From Bacillota bacterium (GTDB taxonomy: Bacteria; Bacillota; Clostridia; Peptostreptococcales; Anaerovoracaceae): a stretch of DNA of 64,000 nucleotides. The DNA is taken from positions 1 through 64,000 of the forward strand of contig JAQXQE010000023.1 in the NCBI GenBank assembly GCA_029101005.1, in the 5' to 3' direction. The notes beneath the pieces are model-generated. The model was not told the origin of the DNA and searched no databases. It saw only the letters and a list, made by a program, of their open reading frames with translations. Every line of letters starts with the position of its first letter. Position 1 is the stretch's first letter. This document shows, in pieces, positions 32,509 to 41,186 of this stretch. A program made the position numbers and the translations under genes.

Positions 32509-33384
32509 TTAGCTGATTAATTGTCTTAGGCGCATCTGTATTGGAGTTGTGGCCCCGCTTTCTATCCACTTAATTGGGATGCCACTTTCTTTGTGCCATG
32601 CTTTGTCCATGGACTTGGTCATACCTGCCTGATCCTTCTCACCGCAGATGATGAGGGCTGGGCAGTCTATCTCATATGGCAGATCACGCTCGATGGCTTC
32701 TGCGATTATCTTATATCCATAAGATACCAGGTCGAGGTAGTAGTCTCTACCATACTGCGCCATCATATCTCGCATCAGCTGAGCACCGTACTCGCTCTTT
32801 GCGACGCCTTTGCTACCCCAATCAAGGAGCATCTTCCAGGGGATTGTCGCATACATTCCTCTTGTGTGCTTGAGAAATGCTATCTCCCAGTTCTTCATAT
32901 AGTGCTTCTGAAGTGGTGCTGAGTCTATCGAGATGAAGCCTGCGGCTTCGCCTGGGTATTCCTGCATATATGCCTGGCTTACATAGCCACCCATGGATTG
33001 GCCTATTAGCACAAATCTCGACTTCGGATTATATGTCGCCCTATCTGATTCTGCCTGCGCTTCATTGAAGAGCGCGGAGAATGACATAACGCTGTTCTTC
33101 TTGTCTGCATGCAGCTTAACCACGCCTTCCTGCACGAGTATCTCGCGCAGCCAGTGCGCCTTGTCGGCGAGGCTGAAGCTGAACTCGAATGGTCTTGAGT
33201 CTCTGTGGCCTGGTGCATCCCAGACTATCATGCGATATCTGCCTTCGAAGGCTTCGACCTGCTTGTCGAAGAGACGGCTGTCTGCTGTTAGACCCGGAAG
33301 CATTACGAGTGTGATATCGCTGTCTGCCTCATATACGTAGTATCTTATATCGCCAAGCGGCGTGAAGTGTGTCTTCGTAATCAT
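32509..33384 (-). CDS. Alpha/beta hydrolase, apparently frameshifted near the C-terminus
   Basis: A 291-residue alpha/beta hydrolase. The oxyanion region is MLPGLTADSRLFD, VWDAPGHRDSRPF follows, the nucleophile elbow is GQSMGG, and IICGEKDQAG holds the acid. The expected catalytic histidine (GHNSN type) is missing: the frame reads ESGATTPIQM and stops. Adding one G in the run at 32552-32555 restores GGHNSNTDAPKTINQLIEEF and a stop at 32477, overlapping the next gene by about 17 bases. The copy as given probably lacks the catalytic triad. A sequencing error in the G run is possible. Confidence 0.8.
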   Translation of the reverse strand: MITKTHFTPLGDIRYYVYEADSDITLVMLPGLTADSRLFDKQVEAFEGRYRMIVWDAPGHRDSRPFEFSFSLADKAHWLREILVQEGVVKLHADKKNSVMSFSALFNEAQAESDRATYNPKSRFVLIGQSMGGYVSQAYMQEYPGEAAGFISIDSAPLQKHYMKNWEIAFLKHTRGMYATIPWKMLLDWGSKGVAKSEYGAQLMRDMMAQYGRDYYLDLVSYGYKIIAEAIERDLPYEIDCPALIICGEKDQAGMTKSMDKAWHKESGIPIKWIESGATTPIQMRLRQLIS

Positions 33385-33488
33385 AGTGCGTAATGGTCGT
33401 GCTTTGTACTTTCGTTCAATTTCTTAACTGTGCTAATATTATACCAAGAATTAATCGTGATTAGTATCGCAATAATGGAGGTATAGCA

Positions 33489-33956
33489 ATGAACGACAAT
33501 CTTGGCGCCTTCGACAATATTCGAATTGAGATTACTGAAGACTTCACGCCGCTGGCTCATCTGTATAACGCATGCGGGCTTGAGGTTAAGCCCGATGCGA
33601 AGATGCCGGATGGCACCCTGCGCCTATGGCGCTGCTTTGATGCTAATGGCAAACTGCTGGCTGCAGCAACGCTTCAGAAGTTCGAGGCTTCATTCGTGCT
33701 GAAGCACCTCGCTGTTGATGAAGCTGCGCGCGGACTTGGTATTGGTGCGCATATGCTTAAGATAGTCGAGGAGACCGCCGCCTCGCTTGGTGCCAAGGAA
33801 CTGTGGCTTGTGGGCAAGGTTCCTGAGTTCTATAAGAAGTACAACTGGGAAGTCGTGGCTCCGAAAGATGCTCCTCCTATCTCTAATTGTCAGACCTGTC
33901 CGCAGTTCAATACGAACTGCTGGCCTAGCATAATGAGAAAGAGCCGACTCGCTTGA
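33489..33956 (+). CDS. GNAT-family N-acetyltransferase
   Basis: A 155-residue GNAT protein. The acetyl-CoA motif AVDEAARGLGIGAHMLKIVE lies at about residues 75-94, followed by LGAKELWLVGKVPEFYKKYN. The C-terminus is cysteine-containing (NCQTCPQFNTNCWPS), with a CxxC and a further Cys, which may bind a metal. TGGAGG lies eight bases before the ATG. It is the only plus-strand gene between 14 and 58 kb. The substrate is unknown. Confidence 0.88.
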   Translation: MNDNLGAFDNIRIEITEDFTPLAHLYNACGLEVKPDAKMPDGTLRLWRCFDANGKLLAAATLQKFEASFVLKHLAVDEAARGLGIGAHMLKIVEETAASLGAKELWLVGKVPEFYKKYNWEVVAPKDAPPISNCQTCPQFNTNCWPSIMRKSRLA

Positions 33957-33997
33957 TTTGCACACTAGGGAGTGTCAGATCAAGCGTGAGCCGACTC
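33941..33997. repeat. Nested stem-loop flanked by 10-bp direct repeats
   Basis: CGCTTGAT (33950-33957) pairs with ATCAAGCG (33979-33986), with an inner ACACT-AGGG-AGTGT stem. GAGCCGACTC occurs at 33941-33950 and again at 33988-33997. It covers the end of the GNAT gene. It could act as a transcript end for either convergent gene, but has no T tract. Confidence 0.45.
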
Positions 33998-34015
33998 TTA
34001 TAAACGAAATATTTA

Positions 34016-34609
34016 TTATTTGGCGAGGTTGCGTGCGCAGAAGTCTATATGCTTCTTGATCATCTCGAAGGCCTCGTCTTCTCGATGTGGCTCGCGGTCT
34101 ACGAGCTGAATCAGAGAAGTGATTGGCACAGTGTACTCGAATGCCATCAGGCGAGGATCGCCATCTCTGATGATGCCGTCTTTGATCATCTGCTCGAAGA
34201 TCACAGTGTAGAGCTCAACAAGTCCCTCAAGCATGTGGCGGCTTGCGAGCTTAGCGAGCTTCTCATTTCTGAACTGCTCGATCATCATAAGCTTTCTTAC
34301 GAGCTTAACCTGCACATCGTGCATTGTGAAGTCGATTCTTCTGAGGCTTACCTCAGTGAGCTCCTCAACACTCTTAGGGTAGAGGCTGATGCCATCCTGC
34401 GGATTGAAGTTCTCCTCATAGTGAGTCTGAACCGTAGCAATCAGCTCGTTGAGGATATCCTCCTTGCTCTTGAAGTGATAATACAGAGAAGGTCCTTTGA
34501 TTCCAACCGCCTCTGCTATCTGATTGACTCCGACTCCATCGTAGCCTCTCTCAGAGAAGAGCTTCAATGCCTCCATCAGGACTCTTTCTTTGGTATTTGG
34601 TTTTGTCAT
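34016..34609 (-). CDS. TetR-family transcriptional regulator
   Basis: A 197-residue repressor. The N-terminal helix-turn-helix is VLMEALKLFSERGYDGVGVN followed by QIAEAVGIKGPSLYYHFKSK (residues about 10-50); the C-terminal ligand domain is helical and of no recognised class. AAGGAGG precedes the ATG. A palindrome at the expected transcription start suggests that it represses itself. Targets are unknown; candidates are the flanking Nudix-aro genes or distant genes. Confidence 0.9.
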   Translation of the reverse strand: MTKPNTKERVLMEALKLFSERGYDGVGVNQIAEAVGIKGPSLYYHFKSKEDILNELIATVQTHYEENFNPQDGISLYPKSVEELTEVSLRRIDFTMHDVQVKLVRKLMMIEQFRNEKLAKLASRHMLEGLVELYTVIFEQMIKDGIIRDGDPRLMAFEYTVPITSLIQLVDREPHREDEAFEMIKKHIDFCARNLAK

Positions 34610-34638
34610 TATGACCTCCTTGCATATCTGCTTATGGT

Positions 34639-34664
34639 AAAAGCCTAACTTTCGTTAGGCTTTT
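34639..34664. promoter_or_regulatory. Candidate TetR-type operator
   Basis: AAAAGCCTAAC (34639-34649) and GTTAGGCTTTT (34654-34664) form a perfect 11-bp dyad with a 4-base centre, overlapping the -10 edge and start of the tetR promoter. It could also act as a hairpin terminator on the plus strand. Confidence 0.5.
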
Positions 34665-34692
34665 ATTTACTTTATTTTCTTTGTATTGTCAA
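34664..34692 (-). promoter_or_regulatory. Promoter of the TetR-family gene
   Basis: On the minus strand TTGACA (34687-34692) and TAAATA (34664-34669) are 17 bases apart. Confidence 0.7.
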
Positions 34693-34762
34693 GTTTTTAT
34701 CACTCTATGTGACATTGTACACTATTCGCGTGTGGTTTTCAAACGAAAACCTGTGGTTTATC

Positions 34763-35350
34763 TTAGAATTCCATTACCATTCCACAGGGAAACATGTGAG
34801 CGACATCACCGCGCTCTTCAAGTAATCGCCTTGTGATTCTTGCTGTTATACCCCATATTCCGTACTTACCCTGATACTCCCAGTACGGCGTCTCCCCAGC
34901 CAGGACTTCGTAGTGGCTCATATACTCCGCCAGAATAGGCGGCAAGTCCTTGCGCTCCACATCTGGCGTCATCTCATAGCTAGCCGGAGGGTTATCCCTA
35001 AGCCACTTCACCGGAAGGGCGAAAACCTCTGCGACTTCCGCTCTCGATAGTTCTAGTTCTTCGAGGGAGTCTCCCCTTACGTCGATGTGTGCCAGCACCA
35101 CGTCGATTAGTCTGCCCGTCATCTGCCTCTCAGGCTCGAGCTCACCCACGATGTGGATTGCCGATTCCTCAATACCTAGTTCTTCCATCGTCTCACGAAC
35201 TGCAGCTTCAACTGCCGTCTCGCCTTCTTCCATTCGACCGCCTGGGAAGCATATCTCTCCCGGCTGCGCAACACGAGAAGAGCGCTTCTCGAAGAGAAGC
35301 GCCGGTCCGTCATTAGTTTCTATTATTGGTATAAGCACTGCATAACCCAT
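34763..35350 (-). CDS. Nudix hydrolase, CoA pyrophosphatase-like
   Basis: A 195-residue Nudix protein. The box GGRMEEGETAVEAAVRETME ends in ELG, and the preceding RVAQPGEICFP matches the extra motif of CoA pyrophosphatases, which split CoA into phosphopantetheine and 3',5'-ADP. It lies ten bases after the stop of the chorismate mutase-AroE-AroK gene, as the last gene of the aromatic operon. No link to aromatic synthesis is known. Specificity is from motif only. Confidence 0.82.
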   Translation of the reverse strand: MGYAVLIPIIETNDGPALLFEKRSSRVAQPGEICFPGGRMEEGETAVEAAVRETMEELGIEESAIHIVGELEPERQMTGRLIDVVLAHIDVRGDSLEELELSRAEVAEVFALPVKWLRDNPPASYEMTPDVERKDLPPILAEYMSHYEVLAGETPYWEYQGKYGIWGITARITRRLLEERGDVAHMFPCGMVMEF

Positions 35351-35360
35351 AGAGTCTCTC

Positions 35361-36842
35361 CTATCTGCGATTCAGATAATCGATGATCTCATCTGCTGCC
35401 TTATCAATCTCCTTGTTGACTACAGTGAAGTCGCTCCAGGCTTTGTATATCGGCTCGCGTCTTGCATATATAGCTTCGATGCCGTCCGCCTGGCTTACTG
35501 GTCTTCCCGCAGCCGGGAGTTCTGAGAGCTCGCGCTCGATATTGATCACGATTGAGTTCTCTCTAATTATATCGTAATTCGCAGGAGTCTCAACTGCCCC
35601 TCCGCCACTTGCGATTATGCAGGCTTTGTTAGCGCACAGCTCTGCGAGTACTTCTGTCTCGAGTCGGCGGAATTCTGCGATTCCGTCAGTTCGAATGATA
35701 TCCTCTGCAGTACGACCGAGCTTCTCGGCGAGATATTCATCGGCGTCGATAGCCTCACGACCGAGACGAGCAGCGAGCACCTTGGCGATGCTGCTTTTAC
35801 CTGAGCCCGGCATACCGATCAGCACTATATTGCCAGTCGCCTGCTCGAGCTTTCTAATCTCAACCTCAATCTCCGCTTCAGATATCTGAATCCCACGGAA
35901 GATTTCCGCTGCTCTTGCGCCCTGTGCCACGAGCATTGAGAGGCCACCGCAGGCCTTGATGCCTATGCGCTCGCAGTCGAGCACCAGCTTGGTGCGCTGA
36001 GGATTGTATATGAGGTCGGCCAGCCCCTCGAGCATTGGGAAATCAGTCACGTCGATGACCGCTTCGCCCTTGTTAGGGTACATTCCGACCGGTGTTGTGT
36101 TGACGATAATCTGCGCGTCCACGTGCAGGTCGAGATTGTCATAATTGTTCTCTCCACGTCTTGAGATTACAACTACCTCTCTAGCACCGAGGTCGCGAAG
36201 TGCTAGCACTACAGTGCCGCTTACTCCACCGCCGCCGAAAACGAGGACCTTACGGTCTGTCACATCGATTCTGGCACGGCGCAGCATATATACGAAGCCG
36301 TAATAGTCTGTGTTATCTCCGACGAGTTTGCCCTCTTCATTGCGATAGACCGCGTTGATGCTGTCGCTCGCCTCGGCTACGCCCGTCACGATATCACAGT
36401 ATGGCTTAACCTCTTTCTTATATGGAATCGTCACATTGATTCCCTTGAATGAGCCACATGTCAGATAAGCTTCAAGCTCCTCTGGCTCCTTCTCGATCAG
36501 CTCGTAATCGTAATCTGCCAGATCCTTGTGTAGCATCGGCGAGAAGCTATGGGGCAGCTTTCGGCCCAGAAGTCCATATTCCGGGCCTTGTGCAGCCTCC
36601 ATTTTGCGGCTTGTGGCCATAATGGCCTTGAGTATATCTATCAGGTATCTCTCCTTAGATGGGTCTGCCATCGAAGAGAGATTCTTGATCTTCTCCGCCT
36701 CACGGCTTGCGTCGAGAACTGGTAAGCCTCTTTCTCTCTTGTACTCACCAATCTTCTCAACCACGTCCATACGCTCCTCGAGCAGGGCCATGAGTTCCTT
36801 ATCTATTCTATCTATCTGAGATCTGTACTCCTTAAGATTCAT
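35361..36842 (-). CDS. Three-domain fusion: chorismate mutase, shikimate dehydrogenase, shikimate kinase
   Basis: A 493-residue protein. Residues 1-82 are an AroQ-type chorismate mutase (YRSQIDRIDKELMALLEERM). Residues about 88-325 are AroE, with YGLLGRKLPHSFSPMLH, NVTIPYKKE (catalytic Lys142), DNTDYYGF and the NADP site FGGGGVSGT. Residues about 338-493 are AroK, with Walker A GMPGSGKSS (343-351), AIDADEYL and ASGGGAVETPAN. They act at chorismate to prephenate, 3-dehydroshikimate to shikimate, and shikimate to shikimate 3-phosphate. The ATG at 36842 is used because GGAG is at the correct distance; it begins one base after the aroC stop. Confidence 0.93.
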   Translation of the reverse strand: MNLKEYRSQIDRIDKELMALLEERMDVVEKIGEYKRERGLPVLDASREAEKIKNLSSMADPSKERYLIDILKAIMATSRKMEAAQGPEYGLLGRKLPHSFSPMLHKDLADYDYELIEKEPEELEAYLTCGSFKGINVTIPYKKEVKPYCDIVTGVAEASDSINAVYRNEEGKLVGDNTDYYGFVYMLRRARIDVTDRKVLVFGGGGVSGTVVLALRDLGAREVVVISRRGENNYDNLDLHVDAQIIVNTTPVGMYPNKGEAVIDVTDFPMLEGLADLIYNPQRTKLVLDCERIGIKACGGLSMLVAQGARAAEIFRGIQISEAEIEVEIRKLEQATGNIVLIGMPGSGKSSIAKVLAARLGREAIDADEYLAEKLGRTAEDIIRTDGIAEFRRLETEVLAELCANKACIIASGGGAVETPANYDIIRENSIVINIERELSELPAAGRPVSQADGIEAIYARREPIYKAWSDFTVVNKEIDKAADEIIDYLNRR

Positions 36843-36843
36843 T

Positions 36844-37884
36844 CTATTCTCCATTAATAAGGTTATAGATTGCGATTGCCGCAGCAGCCTCAACGACTGG
36901 AACCGCTCTTGGAAGTATGCAAGGATCATGTCTTCCCTGTACCTTGAGCTTCACAGGCTGCATAGTCTCTAGGTCGACACTGTCCTGCTCAATCGCAATT
37001 GAAGGTGTTGGCTTAACCTTGGTGGCAAAAACTATCGGCATTCCTGTCGAGATGCCTCCTAAGATGCCGCCGCAGTTGTTAGTCGCAGTCTTGACCACTC
37101 CGTCCTCCACTACGAACGCATCGTTGTTATCTACACCGCACTCGCGCATAGTACCGAACTCGATACCCTTTACAGCTGGTATAGCGAAGATCATTCTCGC
37201 AATCTCAGCCTCCATTCCATCGAAGAGAGCATCTCCAACACCAGCCTTCACGCCAGTTATCATACACTCAATCTCTCCTCCGATTGAGTCGCCAACAGAT
37301 CTCGCATTCTGTATCGCCTTCTTCATCGAATCTGCAGCTCTCTCGCTTATAGTCGGGAAGCCCTCTCTTACAACAGAGTTCTCCTCCATCGCATCGTCGC
37401 AGTACTCGAGCAGGCGTATGATATGCGCTTTGATCTCAATACCATCCTCTGCAAGAAGCTGCTTGCAGATTCCTCCGATGATGCAAAGCGGCGCAGTCAT
37501 TCTGCCAGACCACTTGCCACCGCCAGACGGAATGTGACCATACTTGACCCATGAGCCGTAGTCCGCATGACCAGGTCTAGGCACAGTCTGCACATTCGCA
37601 TAGTCCTGTGGTCTTCTGTTAGTATTGCGGATTATCGCCTCGAGAGTTCTTCCATCAGTCACCCACTCGCCGTCCTTCTCCACTAGTCCGCTTGCGAACT
37701 CAGGAAGGTCCGGCTCCTTGCGAGGTGTCGACCAGTCGCCTTGTCCCGGAGCTCTTCTCGCAAGGAAGCCCTTAAGAGCATCCATATCGATCTTCTTGCC
37801 TGCAGGCAATCCCTCTGCAACTACACCAATGCAGTCCGCATGTGACTCTCCGTATATTCTGATGTCCAATCTGTTATCACTCAT
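36844..37884 (-). CDS. aroC: Chorismate synthase
   Basis: The 346-residue flavin-dependent enzyme forms chorismate from EPSP. Family signatures are GESHADCIGVVAEGLPAGKK near the N-terminus, RRAPGQGDWSTPRKE, GHADYGSWVKYG with SGGGKWSGRMTAP, and the C-terminal FATKVKPTPSIA and GRHDPCILPRAVPVVE. It overlaps aroA by one base (stop and start share position 37884) and abuts the downstream fusion gene. Confidence 0.95.
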   Translation of the reverse strand: MSDNRLDIRIYGESHADCIGVVAEGLPAGKKIDMDALKGFLARRAPGQGDWSTPRKEPDLPEFASGLVEKDGEWVTDGRTLEAIIRNTNRRPQDYANVQTVPRPGHADYGSWVKYGHIPSGGGKWSGRMTAPLCIIGGICKQLLAEDGIEIKAHIIRLLEYCDDAMEENSVVREGFPTISERAADSMKKAIQNARSVGDSIGGEIECMITGVKAGVGDALFDGMEAEIARMIFAIPAVKGIEFGTMRECGVDNNDAFVVEDGVVKTATNNCGGILGGISTGMPIVFATKVKPTPSIAIEQDSVDLETMQPVKLKVQGRHDPCILPRAVPVVEAAAAIAIYNLINGE

Positions 37885-39104
37885 TACTTCTCCATCAGCT
37901 CGACCTTGCCGCCGAGTTTCTCATAGTCTTCGTAGAACTTCGGATACGACTTGCTTACCGCCTCCGCTCCGTTAATCACTACTGCCTCCGTGCAGATTGC
38001 TGCGGCGATAGCCGCTGTCATTGCAATTCTGTGGTCATTGTAACTGTCAATCTCGCCTCCTTTGAGGCCTGCAGTTCCAACTATCTTAAGTCCATCTGGC
38101 AGCTCTTCGATGCTGCCACCAAGACTGTTGATGAGATCAGCGACCGAAGCGAGTCGGTCGCTCTCCTTGTATCTTAATCTCTCACCATTGACGATTCTCG
38201 TAATGCTTCCCGCCGGTCTTGCCGCTGCGAGCACGCTGAGAATAGGAACGAGATCAGGAATATTTCCTACATCAATCGCTATATCCTTATCCCCCGCCTC
38301 AGTCACTCTTCTGATGATGGGCATAATAGCCTTATCTCCCTGAGCAGACCCAGCCTTCAGTCCATCGACTTCAGTCCTGCACTCATCTCCTGTGATGGCA
38401 TCGAGCACGAACCAGAAAGCCGCATTGGACCAGTCGCCCTCAATCTCAGGCATCTTCTTCATCGCATACTTCTGGCCACCCTTAATCTCGAAGCGTGTAC
38501 CCTCTGCACTCTGGATCTCAACTACATCAATTCCAGCCTCACCTACTACTTCAAGTGTCAGATCAACATATGGTCTCGACTGAAGCACGCCTTCTAGCTG
38601 TATAGCACTGTCTCCCTCGAGCATCGGAAGAGCCAGAATAAGACCAGTAACGTACTGGCTTGAGACATTGCCAGGCAGTCTGTACTCGCCCGCCTCGAGC
38701 TTGCCTCTAACCTCAATAGGATTGCTTCCCTCGGCCGACATACTGCAGCCGTGGCTCTCGAGGAGTTCGCGCATAACGCCCATAGGTCTATCCGCAAGTC
38801 TTCCCTTACATACGAAGTCTGCATCGATTCCAAGCGCAGCAACTACAGGTACGAGGAATCTCAGCGTCGACCCGCTCTCTCTCGGCATAAGCTCTGCTAC
38901 CCCCGCCTTGTCTCCTGCCATCGCAGCTGCAATCGCCGCCAGGCAGTCCTTAGTCGCATCGATGTCCTGCGATATTCCCCATGCCTCATTCGAGATGTCA
39001 AGACCTGCAAGTGCTGCCGCAATCAGAAGTCTGTGCACCGCCGACTTCGACGGAATCGCTCTGATTGCCCCACCGCGTGCAGGCTCAGCAATTCTAAGTT
39101 TCAT
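37884..39104 (-). CDS. aroA: EPSP synthase (3-phosphoshikimate 1-carboxyvinyltransferase)
   Basis: A 406-residue enzyme joining shikimate 3-phosphate with phosphoenolpyruvate. N-terminal SKSAVHRLLIAAALAG, ESGSTLRFLVPVVAALG, the substrate segment VSSQYVTGLILALP, and the C-terminal ERLRYKESDRLASVADLINS and DSYNDHRIAMTAAIAA are all diagnostic. It starts directly after the aroB stop, with overlap-type spacing. Confidence 0.95.
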   Translation of the reverse strand: MKLRIAEPARGGAIRAIPSKSAVHRLLIAAALAGLDISNEAWGISQDIDATKDCLAAIAAAMAGDKAGVAELMPRESGSTLRFLVPVVAALGIDADFVCKGRLADRPMGVMRELLESHGCSMSAEGSNPIEVRGKLEAGEYRLPGNVSSQYVTGLILALPMLEGDSAIQLEGVLQSRPYVDLTLEVVGEAGIDVVEIQSAEGTRFEIKGGQKYAMKKMPEIEGDWSNAAFWFVLDAITGDECRTEVDGLKAGSAQGDKAIMPIIRRVTEAGDKDIAIDVGNIPDLVPILSVLAAARPAGSITRIVNGERLRYKESDRLASVADLINSLGGSIEELPDGLKIVGTAGLKGGEIDSYNDHRIAMTAAIAAAICTEAVVINGAEAVSKSYPKFYEDYEKLGGKVELMEK

Positions 39105-40130
39105 CTATAGTACTCCAATAATATCCTTAATCTTCATGCACTCTATTGTGCAGCGACCTACAGCCTCTGGCATTACGAAGTTGACCGCATTGCCGTCCGC
39201 CTTCTTGTCGCTTCTCATATAAGTCCAGAGTGCCTCTTTGTCCACTCCGCCAGCTACTGGCAGACCGTACTTCATCAGTGCCGCTCTGAGCTTGTCGTCT
39301 GTGCCCTCTTCGAGTCTTCCCATAGCTTTAGCTACATCGCAGGCAAGCAGCATACCCCTTGCAACTGCCTCCCCGTGGAGCACTCCATGATTCGAGGCCT
39401 GCTCTATCGCATGCCCAATTGTGTGTCCGAAGTTCAGGAGCTGTCTCTCCCCTGCCTCCTTCTCATCTGCCTCAACTACCTGCGCCTTGATCTCAACGCA
39501 GCGTGCAACGAGATCCTCAACTGGTCCGTCGAGCATATCGAGCACCGCAGGGTCCTTGATCATCGCATACTTGATGATCTCAGCATATCCGCTGCTTCTC
39601 TCCCTCTCAGGCAGACTCTCCCAGCAATCGGTATCGCAGATCACAAGCTTAGGCTGATAGAAAACCCCTACGAGATTCTTCCCCGCCGCAAGATCCACTG
39701 CCGTCTTACCACCTACTGACGAATCCACAGCCGACAGTACAGTTGTCGGAATCTGCACATAGCTGATTCCTCTCATATACACCGCCGCTGCAAAACCGGC
39801 GAGGTCTCCGACCACGCCTCCACCTAGCGCAACGACCAGGTCTCGCCTCGACAGATGCGCCGCTGCCGCCGCCGCAACCGTCTCGCCGAGAGTCTCCCAG
39901 TTCTTGCTCACCTCACCAGCAGGAATGACGTGCGAATGCACCTCATAGCCCGCCGACTTAAGCGACAACTGCAGCTTCGACAGATAAAGAGCTGCGACAT
40001 TGCTGTCACTAACGATGAGAGCACGGGAGCCGCCTGCGGCTGATTTGACCAGCTCGCCTGCATCGGCGAGAAGCCCTGCGCTAATGAGAACATCGTATTC
40101 CTGTGACGCTTTGACATGTACTTTGTTCAT
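39105..40130 (-). CDS. aroB: 3-dehydroquinate synthase
   Basis: A 341-residue NAD-dependent enzyme that makes 3-dehydroquinate from DAHP. ALGGGVVGDLAGFAAAVYMR, the PTTVLSAVDSSVGGKTAVDL block (zinc and substrate site) and LNFGHTIGHAIEQ are typical. It is third in the aromatic operon, 12 bases after DAHP synthase. Confidence 0.95.
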   Translation of the reverse strand: MNKVHVKASQEYDVLISAGLLADAGELVKSAAGGSRALIVSDSNVAALYLSKLQLSLKSAGYEVHSHVIPAGEVSKNWETLGETVAAAAAAHLSRRDLVVALGGGVVGDLAGFAAAVYMRGISYVQIPTTVLSAVDSSVGGKTAVDLAAGKNLVGVFYQPKLVICDTDCWESLPERERSSGYAEIIKYAMIKDPAVLDMLDGPVEDLVARCVEIKAQVVEADEKEAGERQLLNFGHTIGHAIEQASNHGVLHGEAVARGMLLACDVAKAMGRLEEGTDDKLRAALMKYGLPVAGGVDKEALWTYMRSDKKADGNAVNFVMPEAVGRCTIECMKIKDIIGVL

Positions 40131-40142
40131 AGTATTTCTCCG

Positions 40143-41153
40143 CTATTCTGTTGCTTTAACTGCTTCCCTAATAGCCATTACCCTCTTAACAACCCTGTCA
40201 AACTGTGCTGGTGTGAGCGACTGCGGACCATCGCAGAGCGCGTGTGCCGGATCATTGTGAACCTCGATCATGAGACCGTCAGCACCTGCTGCAGCTGCCG
40301 CCATTGCCATCGGCTCAACCATGTTAGCCTTACCCGTAGCGTGGCTTGGGTCGACCACAACCGGAAGATGTGACATCTCCTTCAGCGCTGTAACAGCTGA
40401 GAGATCGAGTGTATTTCTTGTGTAAGTCTCGAACGTTCTGATACCTCTCTCGCAGAAGATTACATTAGGATTTCCCTCTGACATGATGTACTCTGCTGAC
40501 ATCAGAAGCTCATTCAGAGTATTAGCAAGTCCTCTCTTGAGGAGAACTACCTTATTAGTTCTGCCGACCGCCTTGAGAAGCTCGAAGTTCTGCATATTTC
40601 TCGCACCGATCTGGAGAACATCAACATTCTCGAAGAGCGGCAGGTGGTCTGCGTTCATGATCTCAGTTACGAGAGGCATGCCAGTAGCTGCCTTAGCTAT
40701 CTCGAGGAGCTCGAGGCCCTGGCCCTTCATGCCCTGGAAGTCGTATGGGGAAGTTCTTGGCTTGAACGCTCCACCTCGAAGAAGTGTTGCGCCTGAAGCC
40801 TGAACCGCCTTAGCTACTTCGTTGATCTGTGCCTCTGACTCAACAGAGCATGGACCTGCGATAATAGCGAAATGCCCGCCACCTATCTTCACGCCATTGC
40901 AGTCGATAACAGCATCTTCTGGATGGAATTTCCTATTAGCTCTCTTGAACTTCTCGCTAACTCTTCTTACAGACTCAACAATCTCGAACTGTGAGATGAA
41001 CTCCTCATCGATTGACTTTGTATTACCAACGAGACCTAGAATCGCCTGATTGTTACCCTCAGTTCTTCCTACTCTGATGCCCTGTCCCTCGAGCCATCTT
41101 GTGAGTATATCGATCTGATTCTCTCTCGCTTCTTTCTTTACTACTATAATCAT
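40143..41153 (-). CDS. aroF: DAHP synthase with N-terminal ferredoxin-like regulatory domain
   Basis: A 336-residue type I-beta 3-deoxy-7-phosphoheptulonate synthase, the first committed step from phosphoenolpyruvate and erythrose 4-phosphate. Residues 1-68 form the ferredoxin-like domain (IIVVKKEARENQIDILTRWL) that gives feedback control in relatives. The barrel carries IIAGPCSVES, LRGGAFKPRTSPYDFQG, QIGARNMQN and VDPSHATGKANMV. The gene follows pheA by 33 bases. The symbol aroF is by convention only. Confidence 0.93.
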   Translation of the reverse strand: MIIVVKKEARENQIDILTRWLEGQGIRVGRTEGNNQAILGLVGNTKSIDEEFISQFEIVESVRRVSEKFKRANRKFHPEDAVIDCNGVKIGGGHFAIIAGPCSVESEAQINEVAKAVQASGATLLRGGAFKPRTSPYDFQGMKGQGLELLEIAKAATGMPLVTEIMNADHLPLFENVDVLQIGARNMQNFELLKAVGRTNKVVLLKRGLANTLNELLMSAEYIMSEGNPNVIFCERGIRTFETYTRNTLDLSAVTALKEMSHLPVVVDPSHATGKANMVEPMAMAAAAAGADGLMIEVHNDPAHALCDGPQSLTPAQFDRVVKRVMAIREAVKATE

Positions 41154-41186
41154 CTATATCGTCTCCTTCAGCTTATCTTCCTTGTC

